NCBI GenBank assembly: GCA_938092015.1
Contig: CALKOT010000075.1
Span: 1-46,578, forward strand
Length of the DNA stretch: 46,578 nucleotides
Source of the DNA: an uncultured Paracoccaceae bacterium
GTDB taxonomy: Bacteria; Pseudomonadota; Alphaproteobacteria; Rhodobacterales; Rhodobacteraceae
Reading direction: 5' to 3'
A program made the position numbers and the translations under genes. The notes under the pieces were generated by a model. It worked only from the letters and a program-made list of their open reading frames with translations. It was not told the DNA's origin and ran no database searches. Shown piece by piece: positions 18,139-27,554 of this stretch (the first letter of the stretch is position 1; every line of letters starts with the position of its first letter).

Positions 18139-18448
18139 GGTCTCTCCCTCTGCTAGGCCAGCGGGCTAAGCCCTGCCCTGGCTGTTGGCGATGCTGAACG
18201 GCGCAGATTGCGCCGAATGCACCGACTTAAACTTTCTGCCTGAGGGACGTCCAGCGGACAGGGCGACGCATCCGTCGCTCGTCTTTCCCCCAAGAACTTT
18301 GGTATTCGCATGTGCTGAGGCGGCGTTCAACACATGAATTTGGGCCGCTACGCCGCAGAGTACATTTGGTTCGCAGTCTTTGGGCCGCCATGCGCCGCTT
18401 TCGCTACGACGTTACCCCTGAAGGTGCAGCAAATTTTGTGGGGTTGTT
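18139..18448. promoter_or_regulatory. Divergent upstream region of petABC and the first RTX gene
   Basis: A 310-bp gap between divergent genes. The only clear structure is a 6-bp hairpin GCGACG-CATC-CGTCGC at 18263-18278. A repeated phrase TTTGGGCCGC occurs at 18338-18347 (ending a near-match) and 18379-18388. I can place no sigma-70 boxes with confidence. It must hold the petABC promoter and probably that of the RTX gene. Confidence 0.45.
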
Positions 18449-20287
18449 ATGGTCACGTTTACACCGACCGCAGATTTTCCAGCCAACTTCGGTGGCGGGT
18501 TTCCGCATCCGACCGCGACCGCCGATTTTGATGGCGATGGCCGGGTGGAATTTGTGCCGACCCTCTTCAGTTTTCCCGGCGGTGAGTTTTTCCAGCTTCA
18601 GGTGCTTGAAGTGCAGGATGACGGAACATTCCTGAACATCGCGCCTGAGCTGTTTGGGAACGAAGACAATGTTCCGGTGATGGAGTTTGGCCGAAACCTG
18701 GTCATCAAGGACTTCAACAACGATGGGTTTGACGATCTGATCATCGCCGATCATGGCTTTGACGCCGACCCATTCCCAGGACAATCGAATATCGTTGCGC
18801 TGTCTGATGGCATGGGCGGTCTTGTTCGATCCAGTTTTGACTTCGAAACCGAACCCCAGTTCACGCATTCGGTCGCCGTGGGTGACTTCAACGGCGACGG
18901 AAACTCTGATTTCTTCATTGGCAATCTTGGCGTCGATAACGCTTACATTGCGACTTTGCTGCCAAACGGGGATGTCGTCCACGATCGCTTCGACATCGGC
19001 AATGACGTCAATCAGTTCGTCTATTCGCTTGCAGCGGACATTGATGGCGACGGATTTGATGAATTGATTCTGGGCGGAGACAACAATGTCGACGCCGAAG
19101 CGCGCAATGTCGTTGTGAACCTTGAAGGCGGCACGCCAGTTGTCAGGCAGTTACCTAGTTTCGCCTCTCTCAGCGGAACAATCGACGCCAGCAAGGGCGC
19201 GATCGTTCTGGATATCGAAACGACAGACCTGAATGGCGATGGCCGCCTTGATCTGTTGCTGATGGCGACCGGGGCTGACCCGTTTTATCAGGGCTTTGAC
19301 TTTCAGGCTTTGCAACAAACAGCCGGTGGCGGCCTTGTCGACGTCACTTCGCAGTTCTTCGATGGCGCAGATTTCTCAAAGGCCGTTGTTGAAGGCGCGC
19401 CCCTGGAAATCATCGTGTCAGACCTTGATGTGGATGGGGACGACGACATCCTTCTGGTCGGATTCTTCCCCAATGACCTGACAATCTTTGAACGTGACGG
19501 CGATTCATTTACCGCAGGTGAACGGTTCGGTGGGTTTGGCAGCGCCGCCGTGGCCGATATCGACGGTGACTTCGCGCCGGAGATTATTCAGTTTGCGCAA
19601 GGCAGCATCACAGTGCTGGACAGCGGCCTGCAGGGCGTGCCGTTCACCCCGGATGGCGTGCGGATCACAGGTGAGATCATTGATGGCGACGATGGCCCAA
19701 ATGATCTGCTTGGCACCAGCGCCAACGATTCGATTGATGGTGGCGGCGGCAGGGACATGATCGATGGTGGACGTGGGGCGGATCTGCTGATCGGCGGTGG
19801 CGGGGCCGACACACTGACTGGCAGAGGCAGCAAGGACACGCTTGAAGGCAATGGCGGGCGCGACATGCTTTCGGGCCGGGGCGGAAAGGACAATCTGAAC
19901 GGCGGGGGCGGAAAGGATTTTCTGGACGGCAATGGCGGCAAGGACACGCTGGAAGGCGGCGGCGGACGAGATAACCTCAACGGCGGTGGGGGTCGCGATT
20001 CGATTGATGGCGGCAACGGCAAAGACCAAATCGATGGTGGCCGTGGTAGTGATTTCCTAATAGGCGGCGGCGGGCGTGACACGTTCCACTTTGCAGCCGG
20101 ATCAGGCAACGACGTGATCGAAGACTGGAAAGATCGCCAGGACCGCATTGATATCGACGGCGCAACATTCGACCAGCTGATCATCAGTCAGATCAACGAT
20201 GACGTGCTGATACGGTTCGCCAACATCAGAATAACAGTGGAAAACGCGAACGAGGACCTATTCACTGCAGCAGACTTCATCCTTTAG
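18449..20287 (+). CDS. FG-GAP/VCBS beta-propeller protein with RTX calcium-binding repeats (paralogue 1)
   Basis: 612 residues. The first 400 contain seven FG-GAP-type loops (ADFDGDGRVEF, KDFNNDGFDDLI, GDFNGDGNSDFF, ADIDGDGFDELI, TDLNGDGRLDLL, SDLDVDGDDDIL, ADIDGDFAPEII), consistent with a seven-bladed propeller binding Ca2+. Residues about 430-545 hold around 12 RTX nonapeptides of the type GGGGKDxLx, many with Lys or Arg before the Asp. There is no N-terminal signal peptide, and the C-terminus ends in LFTAADFIL, so type I secretion is likely. No transporter genes are nearby. It is 40-60% similar by eye to the next gene. Confidence 0.85.
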   Translation: MVTFTPTADFPANFGGGFPHPTATADFDGDGRVEFVPTLFSFPGGEFFQLQVLEVQDDGTFLNIAPELFGNEDNVPVMEFGRNLVIKDFNNDGFDDLIIADHGFDADPFPGQSNIVALSDGMGGLVRSSFDFETEPQFTHSVAVGDFNGDGNSDFFIGNLGVDNAYIATLLPNGDVVHDRFDIGNDVNQFVYSLAADIDGDGFDELILGGDNNVDAEARNVVVNLEGGTPVVRQLPSFASLSGTIDASKGAIVLDIETTDLNGDGRLDLLLMATGADPFYQGFDFQALQQTAGGGLVDVTSQFFDGADFSKAVVEGAPLEIIVSDLDVDGDDDILLVGFFPNDLTIFERDGDSFTAGERFGGFGSAAVADIDGDFAPEIIQFAQGSITVLDSGLQGVPFTPDGVRITGEIIDGDDGPNDLLGTSANDSIDGGGGRDMIDGGRGADLLIGGGGADTLTGRGSKDTLEGNGGRDMLSGRGGKDNLNGGGGKDFLDGNGGKDTLEGGGGRDNLNGGGGRDSIDGGNGKDQIDGGRGSDFLIGGGGRDTFHFAAGSGNDVIEDWKDRQDRIDIDGATFDQLIISQINDDVLIRFANIRITVENANEDLFTAADFIL

Positions 20288-20582
20288 CACGCACAGAAAT
20301 CGGCGACGCAAATTGCAGCCTATGCGCCGCCGGGTATCTTTGACACTGATATTAGCGACGATGCTTCAAGTCCTGGGATAACGATACCTAACGTATCGAG
20401 GGCTTATTGCCGTATCGTAAACCACCCTCTGAAACGATTGAACAATTTCGGGCGTCGCTTCATAGTAAATTGCTTGAAGGGGCTAGTTAGATTGGCGCGA
20501 AACACAGTTTCACGACCACCAAACCGACGCTTATTCCCAAACGTGGTCGCCTGTGTTCAATCAACTTTGGAATTTAGTAAAA
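20288..20582. other. Intergenic region between the two RTX paralogues
   Basis: 295 bp without a gene. A small hairpin CGATAC-CTAAC-GTATCG lies at 20382-20398 and its GTATCG half recurs near 20413. No T-run terminator is seen. The length allows a separate promoter for the second paralogue. Nothing else is recognisable. Confidence 0.4.
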
Positions 20583-22409
20583 ATGCCCGCAACTTTTGAT
20601 TTTATCCTTGAACAGAACGAAGCCTCTGGTGAAGGCGCATTTATCAGCGGCACCGCCCTTGCTGATTTTGACGGCGATGGTCGGATTGAGATCGTTGCAG
20701 GGCCGTTTACGTTTCCGATTGAGCCGTTCCACGATATCAAAGTCTACGAACGCCAGGACGATGGAACATTTGTCGACATTTACCTCAGCCTTCTCGGCGA
20801 CGGTTTCGCGCCATTGGTTCGCAATGGCGTTAGAATCTCTACTGCAGACCTGAATGGCGATGGCTTCAACGATCTGGTGGTCGCGAACGATGCATTCGGG
20901 CCTAGTGATCAAGACGCCGTTGCGCTTTCAGACGGCAAAGGTGGCCTGATCAATGCGACGTTTGAGTTTCGTCAGGATGGCGGGCCAACCCATGATCTTG
21001 CCGTTGGCGACTTTGATGGCGATGGCCGCATGGACGTCTTTTTTGCAAAATTCACCGGCGGGTCGTCACACTTTATCTCGGTCAACAGCGACGGAAGTAT
21101 CGAAAGCGACAGCATTGATATTGAGCCTGAAGTGAATGAATTCAGCGCTGTCATTGGCGCGGATATCGACAACGACGGCGTCGACGAGATCATTCTTGGC
21201 ATCAACAATGGCATCGACCCTATGGGCGGCAGTGCAATCGCCAATGTTGTGAACGGCGCCGCTGTCGGCACTGATCTGCCAGACTGGCAATCGCTGACCG
21301 GACGCACAGCCGACGGCGTCGCAATTCTGGATGTAGAGGTGTTCGACGCCAATAATGACGGGCGCAAAGACATCCTCTTTGTCGGATCAAACACACTGTT
21401 GCAGGGGTTCGATTTCCAGTTGCTGACACAGAACGCCAATGGCTCGTTCACTGACAGCACCGCCGCTTTCTTCTCAGCTGACGACTTCAATAGGGCGATT
21501 TCGAACATTGAAGTCGCTGCAGGCGTTGAAGTCGCCGATCTGGATGCGGATGGCGATCTTGATCTGTATCTGCTGGCTGACTTCCCGCTCAGCGACAAAA
21601 TCTTCTTCCGCGAAGGCGACAAATTTGTCCTTGGCGAGCAGCTTTTTGATTTTGAAAGCGTTGGGGCGGTCGTGGGTGATGTCGATGGCGACTTTTCGCC
21701 CGAGATTTTCACGTTCTCACAATTCAACATCCGCGGGTTCGACAATGGATTGCAGGGCATCCCTGTCACCGACGATGGCGTTTTCATCACGGGTGAATTG
21801 TCCGAAGGCACATCTGGGAACGACACGTTCAATGGCGGTGATCTGGTCGATTCCGTGTCCGGCGGCGCCGGCGACGATGCGCTGAAGGGCGGCGGTGGCA
21901 ATGATCTGCTGAACGGCGATGGTGGCAATGACAGCCTGACCGGTGGTGGCGGCAATGATTCGCTGAATTGCGGCAGCGGCAACGACAGCCTGACCGGTGA
22001 AGGCGGGTCTGACATGATTATCGGCGGCGGCGGCAAAGACATTTTGGTCGGCAACGGCGGCAAAGACACCATCGAAGGTGGCGGCGGAAAGGATCAGATT
22101 TCAGGCGGCGGCGGCAAGGACCTGATCGAAGGCGGTGGCGGCAAGGATGATATCGAGGGCGGTAAGGGCCGTGATTTCCTGTCTGGCGGCAATGGCCGCG
22201 ACACGTTCCATTTTGAGCGCGGCTCAGGCAATGACGTGATCGAAGACTGGCGCGACCGTCAGGACCGAATAGACATCGATGGCGCCACTTTCGATGATCT
22301 GATCATCAGCCAGGTCGGTGATAACACCCTGATACGGTACACAAATATTCGCATTACAGTTGAAGATTCGGATGCGGAACTCTTCACCGCCGCCGACTTC
22401 ATTTTCTGA
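20583..22409 (+). CDS. FG-GAP/VCBS beta-propeller protein with RTX calcium-binding repeats (paralogue 2)
   Basis: About 608 residues from ATG 20583; a GTG ten codons earlier is in frame but alignment to paralogue 1 supports MPATFDFILEQ as the start. It has the same seven FG-GAP loops (ADFDGDGRIEI to GDVDGDFSPEI) and the same C-terminus (RDTFHFERGSGNDVIEDW ... LFTAADFIF). The RTX block is mixed: the first five or six nonapeptides are standard GND forms, including one CGSGND with a Cys, and the later ones are GKD forms like paralogue 1. Probably a type I secreted, Ca2+-folded surface or extracellular protein. Confidence 0.85.
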   Translation: MPATFDFILEQNEASGEGAFISGTALADFDGDGRIEIVAGPFTFPIEPFHDIKVYERQDDGTFVDIYLSLLGDGFAPLVRNGVRISTADLNGDGFNDLVVANDAFGPSDQDAVALSDGKGGLINATFEFRQDGGPTHDLAVGDFDGDGRMDVFFAKFTGGSSHFISVNSDGSIESDSIDIEPEVNEFSAVIGADIDNDGVDEIILGINNGIDPMGGSAIANVVNGAAVGTDLPDWQSLTGRTADGVAILDVEVFDANNDGRKDILFVGSNTLLQGFDFQLLTQNANGSFTDSTAAFFSADDFNRAISNIEVAAGVEVADLDADGDLDLYLLADFPLSDKIFFREGDKFVLGEQLFDFESVGAVVGDVDGDFSPEIFTFSQFNIRGFDNGLQGIPVTDDGVFITGELSEGTSGNDTFNGGDLVDSVSGGAGDDALKGGGGNDLLNGDGGNDSLTGGGGNDSLNCGSGNDSLTGEGGSDMIIGGGGKDILVGNGGKDTIEGGGGKDQISGGGGKDLIEGGGGKDDIEGGKGRDFLSGGNGRDTFHFERGSGNDVIEDWRDRQDRIDIDGATFDDLIISQVGDNTLIRYTNIRITVEDSDAELFTAADFIF

Positions 22410-22411
22410 TT

Positions 22412-22855
22412 TTGCCACATATCGCCGCCTACCAGCCGGACATTCCCCAGAACCTTGGGGCGTTGATGCGATTGTCCGTCTGCTTCAATACGCAATTGCA
22501 CGTGATCGAACCCTGTGGATTTCCGTTTTCCGCCAAAGCAGTTCGCAAGGCCGCGATGGACTACGCTGCTGATGCAGATGTCATCGCCCATTCAAGCTGG
22601 ACGCGATTTTTGGCTGATAGGCCCAATGGGCGGCTGGTTTTAATGACCACGAAAGGCGCAATGCCACTTTGGGATCATCAGTTCCGGGCCGATGATATCA
22701 TCCTGATGGGTCGCGAAAGCGCTGGCGTCCCCGATGAGGTTCATGATGCGGCCGACAGCAGATTGCTGATCCCCATGCCAGGGGGCGGGCGCAGCCTCAA
22801 CATCGCTATGGCCGCTGGTATCACCATTGCAGAAGCGTCGCGACAGTTGAGATAA
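22412..22855 (+). CDS. trmL: tRNA (cytidine(34)-2'-O)-methyltransferase
   Basis: About 147 residues, a SPOUT-fold enzyme that methylates the wobble base of tRNA-Leu using S-adenosylmethionine. Signatures are AYQPDIPQNLGALMRLSVCF at the N-terminus, MGRESAGVPDEVHDAADSRL and the knot motif IPMPGGGRSLNIAMAAGI. The start appears to be TTG 22412, only 2 bp after the RTX stop, because AYQPDIPQN begins within seven residues of it; no clear ribosome site is seen. It may depend on translation coupling with the RTX gene. Confidence 0.93.
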   Translation: MPHIAAYQPDIPQNLGALMRLSVCFNTQLHVIEPCGFPFSAKAVRKAAMDYAADADVIAHSSWTRFLADRPNGRLVLMTTKGAMPLWDHQFRADDIILMGRESAGVPDEVHDAADSRLLIPMPGGGRSLNIAMAAGITIAEASRQLR

Positions 22856-22933
22856 CGCACGGACAACGACCAGAACGCATCTGGCGCCGCAGGGTTTACT
22901 TGCCAATGAGTGCCGGCGCGCGCATTGAAGATC

Positions 22934-22965
22934 GACGTAGAATGACCACGTTAACGATCTACGTC
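22934..22965. promoter_or_regulatory. Inverted repeat GACGTAGA-N16-TCTACGTC upstream of the efflux operon
   Basis: Perfect 8-bp arms (22934-22941, 22958-22965) separated by 16 bases, about 38 bp before the efflux adaptor ATG. Position suits an operator overlapping the promoter of the RND operon. No adjacent regulator gene is present, so this is tentative. Confidence 0.35.
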
Positions 22966-23002
22966 TTCGCCGAAGTGTCTGTGAGGAAAGGGGCATTGGC
23001 CA

Positions 23003-24118
23003 ATGGCTGCAGTGTTAAAGGTGCTTTCAGGCCTGTTGCTGACGCTCGTCCTTTCAGGAATGGCGCAGGCGCAGGGTCGCGCCGCCTCTGTCGTGACAGA
23101 GGTTGTCGCGCTTGGCCCGATATCTGACACAACGCCCGTCATCGGTCAGCTGGTCGCTTCCGTTCAGGCCGAGGTTGCGACACGTCGCGCCGGGATCGCA
23201 GGCGAAGTTCTGTTCGTAATCGGCGATACCGTGACGAAGGGGGACCTTCTTGTCCGGCTGGAAACCAAACAGATTGAGATTGAGAAACGTTCCGCTGAGG
23301 CGTCTTTGGAAACCGCCAGGGCTGGCGTAGCGACAGCTGAGGCGTCGCTGGCGCTGGCGATTCAGGGCCTGAACCGTCAAACCAAGCTGCAGAACTCAAC
23401 CGCGTTTTCGCGCGCTCAGTTCGAAGACTTGCAGCAGGAAGCAGCCCGCGCGCGGGGTGAACTGGCCCGCGCCGTCGCGCAGGTCGGCATGGCCGAGGCT
23501 TCGATGTCGATGATGGCGTTCAACCTCAACAACACAGAAATCATCGCGCCCTTTACTGGCGTTGTGACCGAACGCATCGCCCAGCCCGGGCAGTATCTTC
23601 GCGTTGGGGATCCGGTCGCCAGGCTGCTCGATGCGGACCGGCTTGAGATCGAAGCGCAAACGCCAACTGAACTGACCAGCGGCCTGCCGCCCGGCAAGGA
23701 AGTGAACGTACTGTTCGGCAGCGACGTCTCAGCCACCGCTACTGTACGCGCCATCCTTCCGATTGAAACGATCGCGACCAGAACCCGGCCAGTGCGGTTC
23801 ACCGCTGACTTGTCTGGGGTCGATCCGCTGCGCATTGCGGTGGGCAAATCGGTTTCGCTACAAATCCCTGTCAGCGCCCCGCGTGAAGCTATTCTAGCGG
23901 CAAAAGACGCTCTGGTTCAGGCGCGCGGCGGCGGGTGGTCGATCTTTGTCGTGGAGGACGGCAAGGCCAATCCTCGTCCCGTCACGCTGGGTGTGTCGGC
24001 AGGTGGGCAAATCGAAATTCTGTCCGGTCTCGATGTCGGCGATGAGATTGTCGTGCGCGGCAATGAACGCCTGCGCCCCGGTCAGGACGTCGCCCCGCGC
24101 GGATCCGGGGATAAATGA
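23003..24118 (+). CDS. Efflux RND transporter periplasmic adaptor subunit (HlyD/MFP family)
   Basis: 371 residues. The N-terminal signal peptide ends near GMAQAQG. Then come a barrel-sandwich/lipoyl half (RRAGIAGEVLFVIGDTVTKGDLLVRLE), a helical hairpin rich in Ala/Glu (about 95-165), the second lipoyl half (IIAPFTGVVTERIAQPGQYLRVGDPVARLLD), a beta barrel and a membrane-proximal domain (GLDVGDEIVVRGNERLRPGQ). It bridges the inner-membrane pump to an outer-membrane channel. Its stop overlaps the pump start. No outer-membrane factor gene is present. Confidence 0.92.
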   Translation: MAAVLKVLSGLLLTLVLSGMAQAQGRAASVVTEVVALGPISDTTPVIGQLVASVQAEVATRRAGIAGEVLFVIGDTVTKGDLLVRLETKQIEIEKRSAEASLETARAGVATAEASLALAIQGLNRQTKLQNSTAFSRAQFEDLQQEAARARGELARAVAQVGMAEASMSMMAFNLNNTEIIAPFTGVVTERIAQPGQYLRVGDPVARLLDADRLEIEAQTPTELTSGLPPGKEVNVLFGSDVSATATVRAILPIETIATRTRPVRFTADLSGVDPLRIAVGKSVSLQIPVSAPREAILAAKDALVQARGGGWSIFVVEDGKANPRPVTLGVSAGGQIEILSGLDVGDEIVVRGNERLRPGQDVAPRGSGDK

Positions 24119-27100
24119 TGGATCCGATCCGTCTTGCAATTGAACGCCCTGTCGCTGTTGTCGCCATCGTCATGATGGCGGTCATGTTTGGCGTTCTTGC
24201 GCTGACGTCGATCCCGATCCAGTTGACGCCAGACGTTCGCAAGCCAGTTATCGAGATCCGCACAATCTGGCCCGGCGCCGCCCCGGCCGAGGTAGAACGT
24301 GAAATCGTAAACGAACAGGAAGACGTGCTGAAAGGCCTAGAAGGGCTTGAAGAAATTACCTCGCGCGCCCAGACCGGCCGCGGCACGATTAACCTGGAAT
24401 TCGCTATTGGTACGAATATGGATCGCGCCTTGCTACTGGTCGCGAACCGCCTGGATCGGGTCTCCAGTTATCCCGATGAGGCGCAGGAACCTACGCTTGA
24501 TACGTCAGGGTCTGACGACAACCCCATCGCGTGGATGATGCTTCAACGCGGCCCAGGCGTTGAAAAACCAATGCAGGAATTTGGCGATTTCGCCAATGAC
24601 GTCGTCAAGGAACGGCTGGAACGGGTCGAAGGCGTGGCTCTGGTAAACGTCTATGGCGGCGTTGCCCGTGAACTGCAGATCCTGGTCGATCCAGAACGCC
24701 TTGCTGCCTATCGCATCACGATCCCTGAAGTCGTGAATACGCTGCGGCGTGAGAACGTCTCGCTGTCAGCCGGGGACGTTGATGAAGGCAAACGCCGCTA
24801 CGTCGTGCGCGCAGAAGGTGAGCTGAACACAGTCGAATCCGTCGGATCAGTCGTTCTGCGTAGTCAGGCAGGCGGTGGGCGCGTTTTTGTTCGAGACGTC
24901 GCCGAGGTGCGCTTTGGCCACGCCGACCCATCGGCGCAGATCCGCCGCAAAGGCGCGACCTCGATCGCAGTGAACGCTGTGCGCGAAACCGGCGCCAATG
25001 TCATTGAAACGATGGAAGGGATACGCGAGGCGCTGGCCGAACTGGTCGCAGGGCCACTGAAGCAAGCAAACCTGACATTCGATCAGGTCTATGACGAAAC
25101 GATATACATCGATGGCGCCATCGATCTGGTGATCCAGAACATCTGGGTCGGCGGCCTGCTGGCGGCGGGCGTCCTTTTGATCTTCCTCAGATCATGGCGC
25201 GCGACGATGATCGTCTCCATCGCTATCCCCGTGTCCATTATCGCCAGTTTTGTCGCCATGTCGGCGCTTGGCCGAACGCTGAACGTCATATCGCTGGCTG
25301 GCATCGCCTTCGCCGTCGGCATGGTTGTCGACGCCGCCATCGTGGTGCTGGAAAACATCTATCGTCTGCGCCAGCAGGGCATGCCACCAAAACAGGCGGC
25401 GTATGAGGGCGCAAGTCAGGTCTGGGGCGCGATCCTTGTGTCCGCCCTGACCACAGTTCTGGTATTCATGCCCATTCTGGTGATGCAGCTAGAGGCTGGT
25501 CAGCTGTTCCGCGACATCGCGGTTGCGATCTCTGTCTCGGTGATGTTGTCGCTGGTCGTAGCAGTCACTGTCGTTCCTGCCCTGTGTTCGGCGTTGCTGG
25601 GCGCTGGCAAAGCAAAGCTTAGCGTTGTCCCCGTTCCCGTTGTCGATCATTTCGGACGTGGTTTCAGTGCTATCATGGGCGGCTATGCCCGCCTCACGGT
25701 GAAGTCCCGCCTCGTCGGCCTGACTGTGGTCGCCGCGATCACCGGCGGCGCGATCTGGGGGTCGATCAATTATCTGCCCAAGCTGGAATATCTGCCGCAA
25801 GGCAATCGTAACCTAGTCTTTGGCGTGATCTTGCCCCCGCCCGGCTATAATCTGGCGACTACAACCGAAACCGCTGAACGGATTGAGGCTGTAGCCCGCC
25901 CGCTTTGGGAAAAAGAAGAAACCGGCGATGCGGATGCCCCCCCGGCCATTGAAAACTTCTTTTTTGTAGCTTCGCGCGGGTTCACCTTTCTTGGCGGGTC
26001 CGCAAAAGACGCAGATAGGGTGGCTGAACTGATTCCGACGCTGTCACGGCCGATCTTCGCTGAACCCGGCACGTTCGGCTTTATCAGCCAGCGGTCCTTG
26101 TTTGGCCGGGGTATCGGCGGCGGCCGAGTTATCAAATTGAACATCACCGGCGGCAACCTCGAAGAAATATTGGGCGTCGCCCAACGTGCTGCAGGCAAAG
26201 TTGGTCAGGTTCTTCCCCGCAGAGAAGGCAATCAGTTCAGGCCACGGCCGGGGTTGGAGCTTGGCTCACCCGAACTGCGCATGGTGCCTGATCGCGTGCG
26301 CCTCGCCGATGCTGGGATTGACGCGCGCACGCTGGGCCTGACGCTGGATGCATTCAATGATGGCGTACGTATCGACGAGATCACTGTCGGGTCAGAACGG
26401 ATAGACCTTATGCTTAAAGGCCGCGCAGCCTTTGCCGAAACCGCCCGAACGCAGAATATCGGCGCGTTTCCGGTGGTGGCGCCCAATGGACGGATCGTAC
26501 CTGTGTCGGCGCTGGCCGAAATTGTCCTGACCTCTGGCCCCATAGAAATCCGTCATCAGGATCGGGAACGTGTAATCACGCTAGAGATCAGCCCGTCCTC
26601 CGCTATGCCTTTGGAAACTGCGCTTGAAGTTCTTGAGAATGATGTCATCGCACCGTTGCAAGGCGAAGGCCTGCCAGATGGCGTGACACTATCGCTTGCG
26701 GGGGCGGCCGATCAGTTGACCCAGACCTGGAACGCGCTGCAGTGGAACCTGCTGTTGGCGCTGGTCATTGTCTTTCTGGTGATGGCGGTTCTGTTTGAAA
26801 GCTTCATCCTGCCGATGGTGATCCTGATATCTGTCCCTGTCGCGGGCGCAGGCGGCGTCATGGGCCTCTACATTCTGAACCTCTATCAAGAGCAGCCACT
26901 GGATATGCTGACGCTGCTGGGCTTTGTCATCCTGATCGGCATTGTCGTGAACAACGCAATCCTGCTGGTACACCAGACCCAACACCACCTGTCGGCGGAT
27001 CGAATGTCGGTGAACGATGCGATTTTGGAAGCGACGCGCAACCGCATCCGTCCCATCTTCATGTCGACCCTGACTAGCGTCATCGGCATGGCGCCGCTGG

Positions 27101-27273
27101 TCGTATTCCCCGGCGCTGGGTCTGAACTATATCGCGGGCTAGGGTCTGTTGTTCTGGGCGGTCTGTCGCTGTCAGCGGTGCTGACAATCCTGCTGGTGCC
27201 ACCCCTGTTGCGCATCACGATGAGCGTTCCGGGGACGGCGAAAGCTGCCGCGACGCTGGCGCCAGCGGAGTAA
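24115..27273 (+). CDS. Efflux RND transporter permease subunit
   Basis: 1052 residues, the usual AcrB/HAE1 length. Twelve transmembrane helices in two halves flank two large periplasmic loops. The TM4 relay reads FAVGMVVDAAIVVLENIYR: the first Asp of the AcrB Asp-Asp pair is kept and the second is Ala. In TM10, where AcrB has Lys940, the sequence is IGIVVNNAILLVHQ; both variants occur in a known subgroup of RND pumps. It is a proton-driven exporter of unknown substrate. It overlaps the adaptor by 4 bp (ATGA), so the two are one operon. Confidence 0.93.
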   Translation: MMDPIRLAIERPVAVVAIVMMAVMFGVLALTSIPIQLTPDVRKPVIEIRTIWPGAAPAEVEREIVNEQEDVLKGLEGLEEITSRAQTGRGTINLEFAIGTNMDRALLLVANRLDRVSSYPDEAQEPTLDTSGSDDNPIAWMMLQRGPGVEKPMQEFGDFANDVVKERLERVEGVALVNVYGGVARELQILVDPERLAAYRITIPEVVNTLRRENVSLSAGDVDEGKRRYVVRAEGELNTVESVGSVVLRSQAGGGRVFVRDVAEVRFGHADPSAQIRRKGATSIAVNAVRETGANVIETMEGIREALAELVAGPLKQANLTFDQVYDETIYIDGAIDLVIQNIWVGGLLAAGVLLIFLRSWRATMIVSIAIPVSIIASFVAMSALGRTLNVISLAGIAFAVGMVVDAAIVVLENIYRLRQQGMPPKQAAYEGASQVWGAILVSALTTVLVFMPILVMQLEAGQLFRDIAVAISVSVMLSLVVAVTVVPALCSALLGAGKAKLSVVPVPVVDHFGRGFSAIMGGYARLTVKSRLVGLTVVAAITGGAIWGSINYLPKLEYLPQGNRNLVFGVILPPPGYNLATTTETAERIEAVARPLWEKEETGDADAPPAIENFFFVASRGFTFLGGSAKDADRVAELIPTLSRPIFAEPGTFGFISQRSLFGRGIGGGRVIKLNITGGNLEEILGVAQRAAGKVGQVLPRREGNQFRPRPGLELGSPELRMVPDRVRLADAGIDARTLGLTLDAFNDGVRIDEITVGSERIDLMLKGRAAFAETARTQNIGAFPVVAPNGRIVPVSALAEIVLTSGPIEIRHQDRERVITLEISPSSAMPLETALEVLENDVIAPLQGEGLPDGVTLSLAGAADQLTQTWNALQWNLLLALVIVFLVMAVLFESFILPMVILISVPVAGAGGVMGLYILNLYQEQPLDMLTLLGFVILIGIVVNNAILLVHQTQHHLSADRMSVNDAILEATRNRIRPIFMSTLTSVIGMAPLVVFPGAGSELYRGLGSVVLGGLSLSAVLTILLVPPLLRITMSVPGTAKAAATLAPAE

Positions 27274-27336
27274 CAGCGAAAGCGTTGACTTGGGGGCTAA
27301 GGAGACGTTCGCCTGCGACGCAAAAGCGACCATAAA

Positions 27337-27493
27337 CTAAGGTCCGCGGCCGCTCGAGAGGGACGCTTTGCTAAGGTTTTGTTTGGCAATTTATGGCGCC
27401 AAGTACCTCAGACCCACCGAGGAGTTGAAGCGCATCAATGCGTCCGCTTGTTGGCGGGCGGACGCGCGCCGTGCTGGTCGCACGCCCCAAAGG
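27337..27493 (+). repeat. Dispersed structured repeat, copy C
   Basis: 157 bp matching copy B on the opposite strand: CTAAGG-CCGCGGCCG at the 5' end, GAGAGGGACGCTTTGCT, TTTATGGCGCCAAG, CAATGCGTCCGCTTG, GGCGGGCGGACGC, GCCGTGCTGGTCGCACG and CCCCAAAGG. The internal hairpin GCGTCCGC/GCGGACGC is perfect and the terminal hairpin CGTGC-TGGTC-GCACG is conserved. It occupies most of the 281-bp gap between the convergent RND gene and the DUF169 gene. The rest of the gap shows nothing I recognise. Confidence 0.8.
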
Positions 27494-27554
27494 CGCCCAA
27501 AGACGAACTTCCACATTGCCCCCTAAAAACGCCGTCCCCTTCCGCGCACATCCC

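Noticed and set aside
19730-20080. CRISPR-like periodicity
   Set aside because: The roughly 27-base period is the RTX nonapeptide coding repeat, in frame and without spacers.
20972-22072. 366-codon minus-strand open frame (Pro/Ser-rich)
   Set aside because: It is antisense to the RTX repeats and has only their repeat composition; no start signal or family features.
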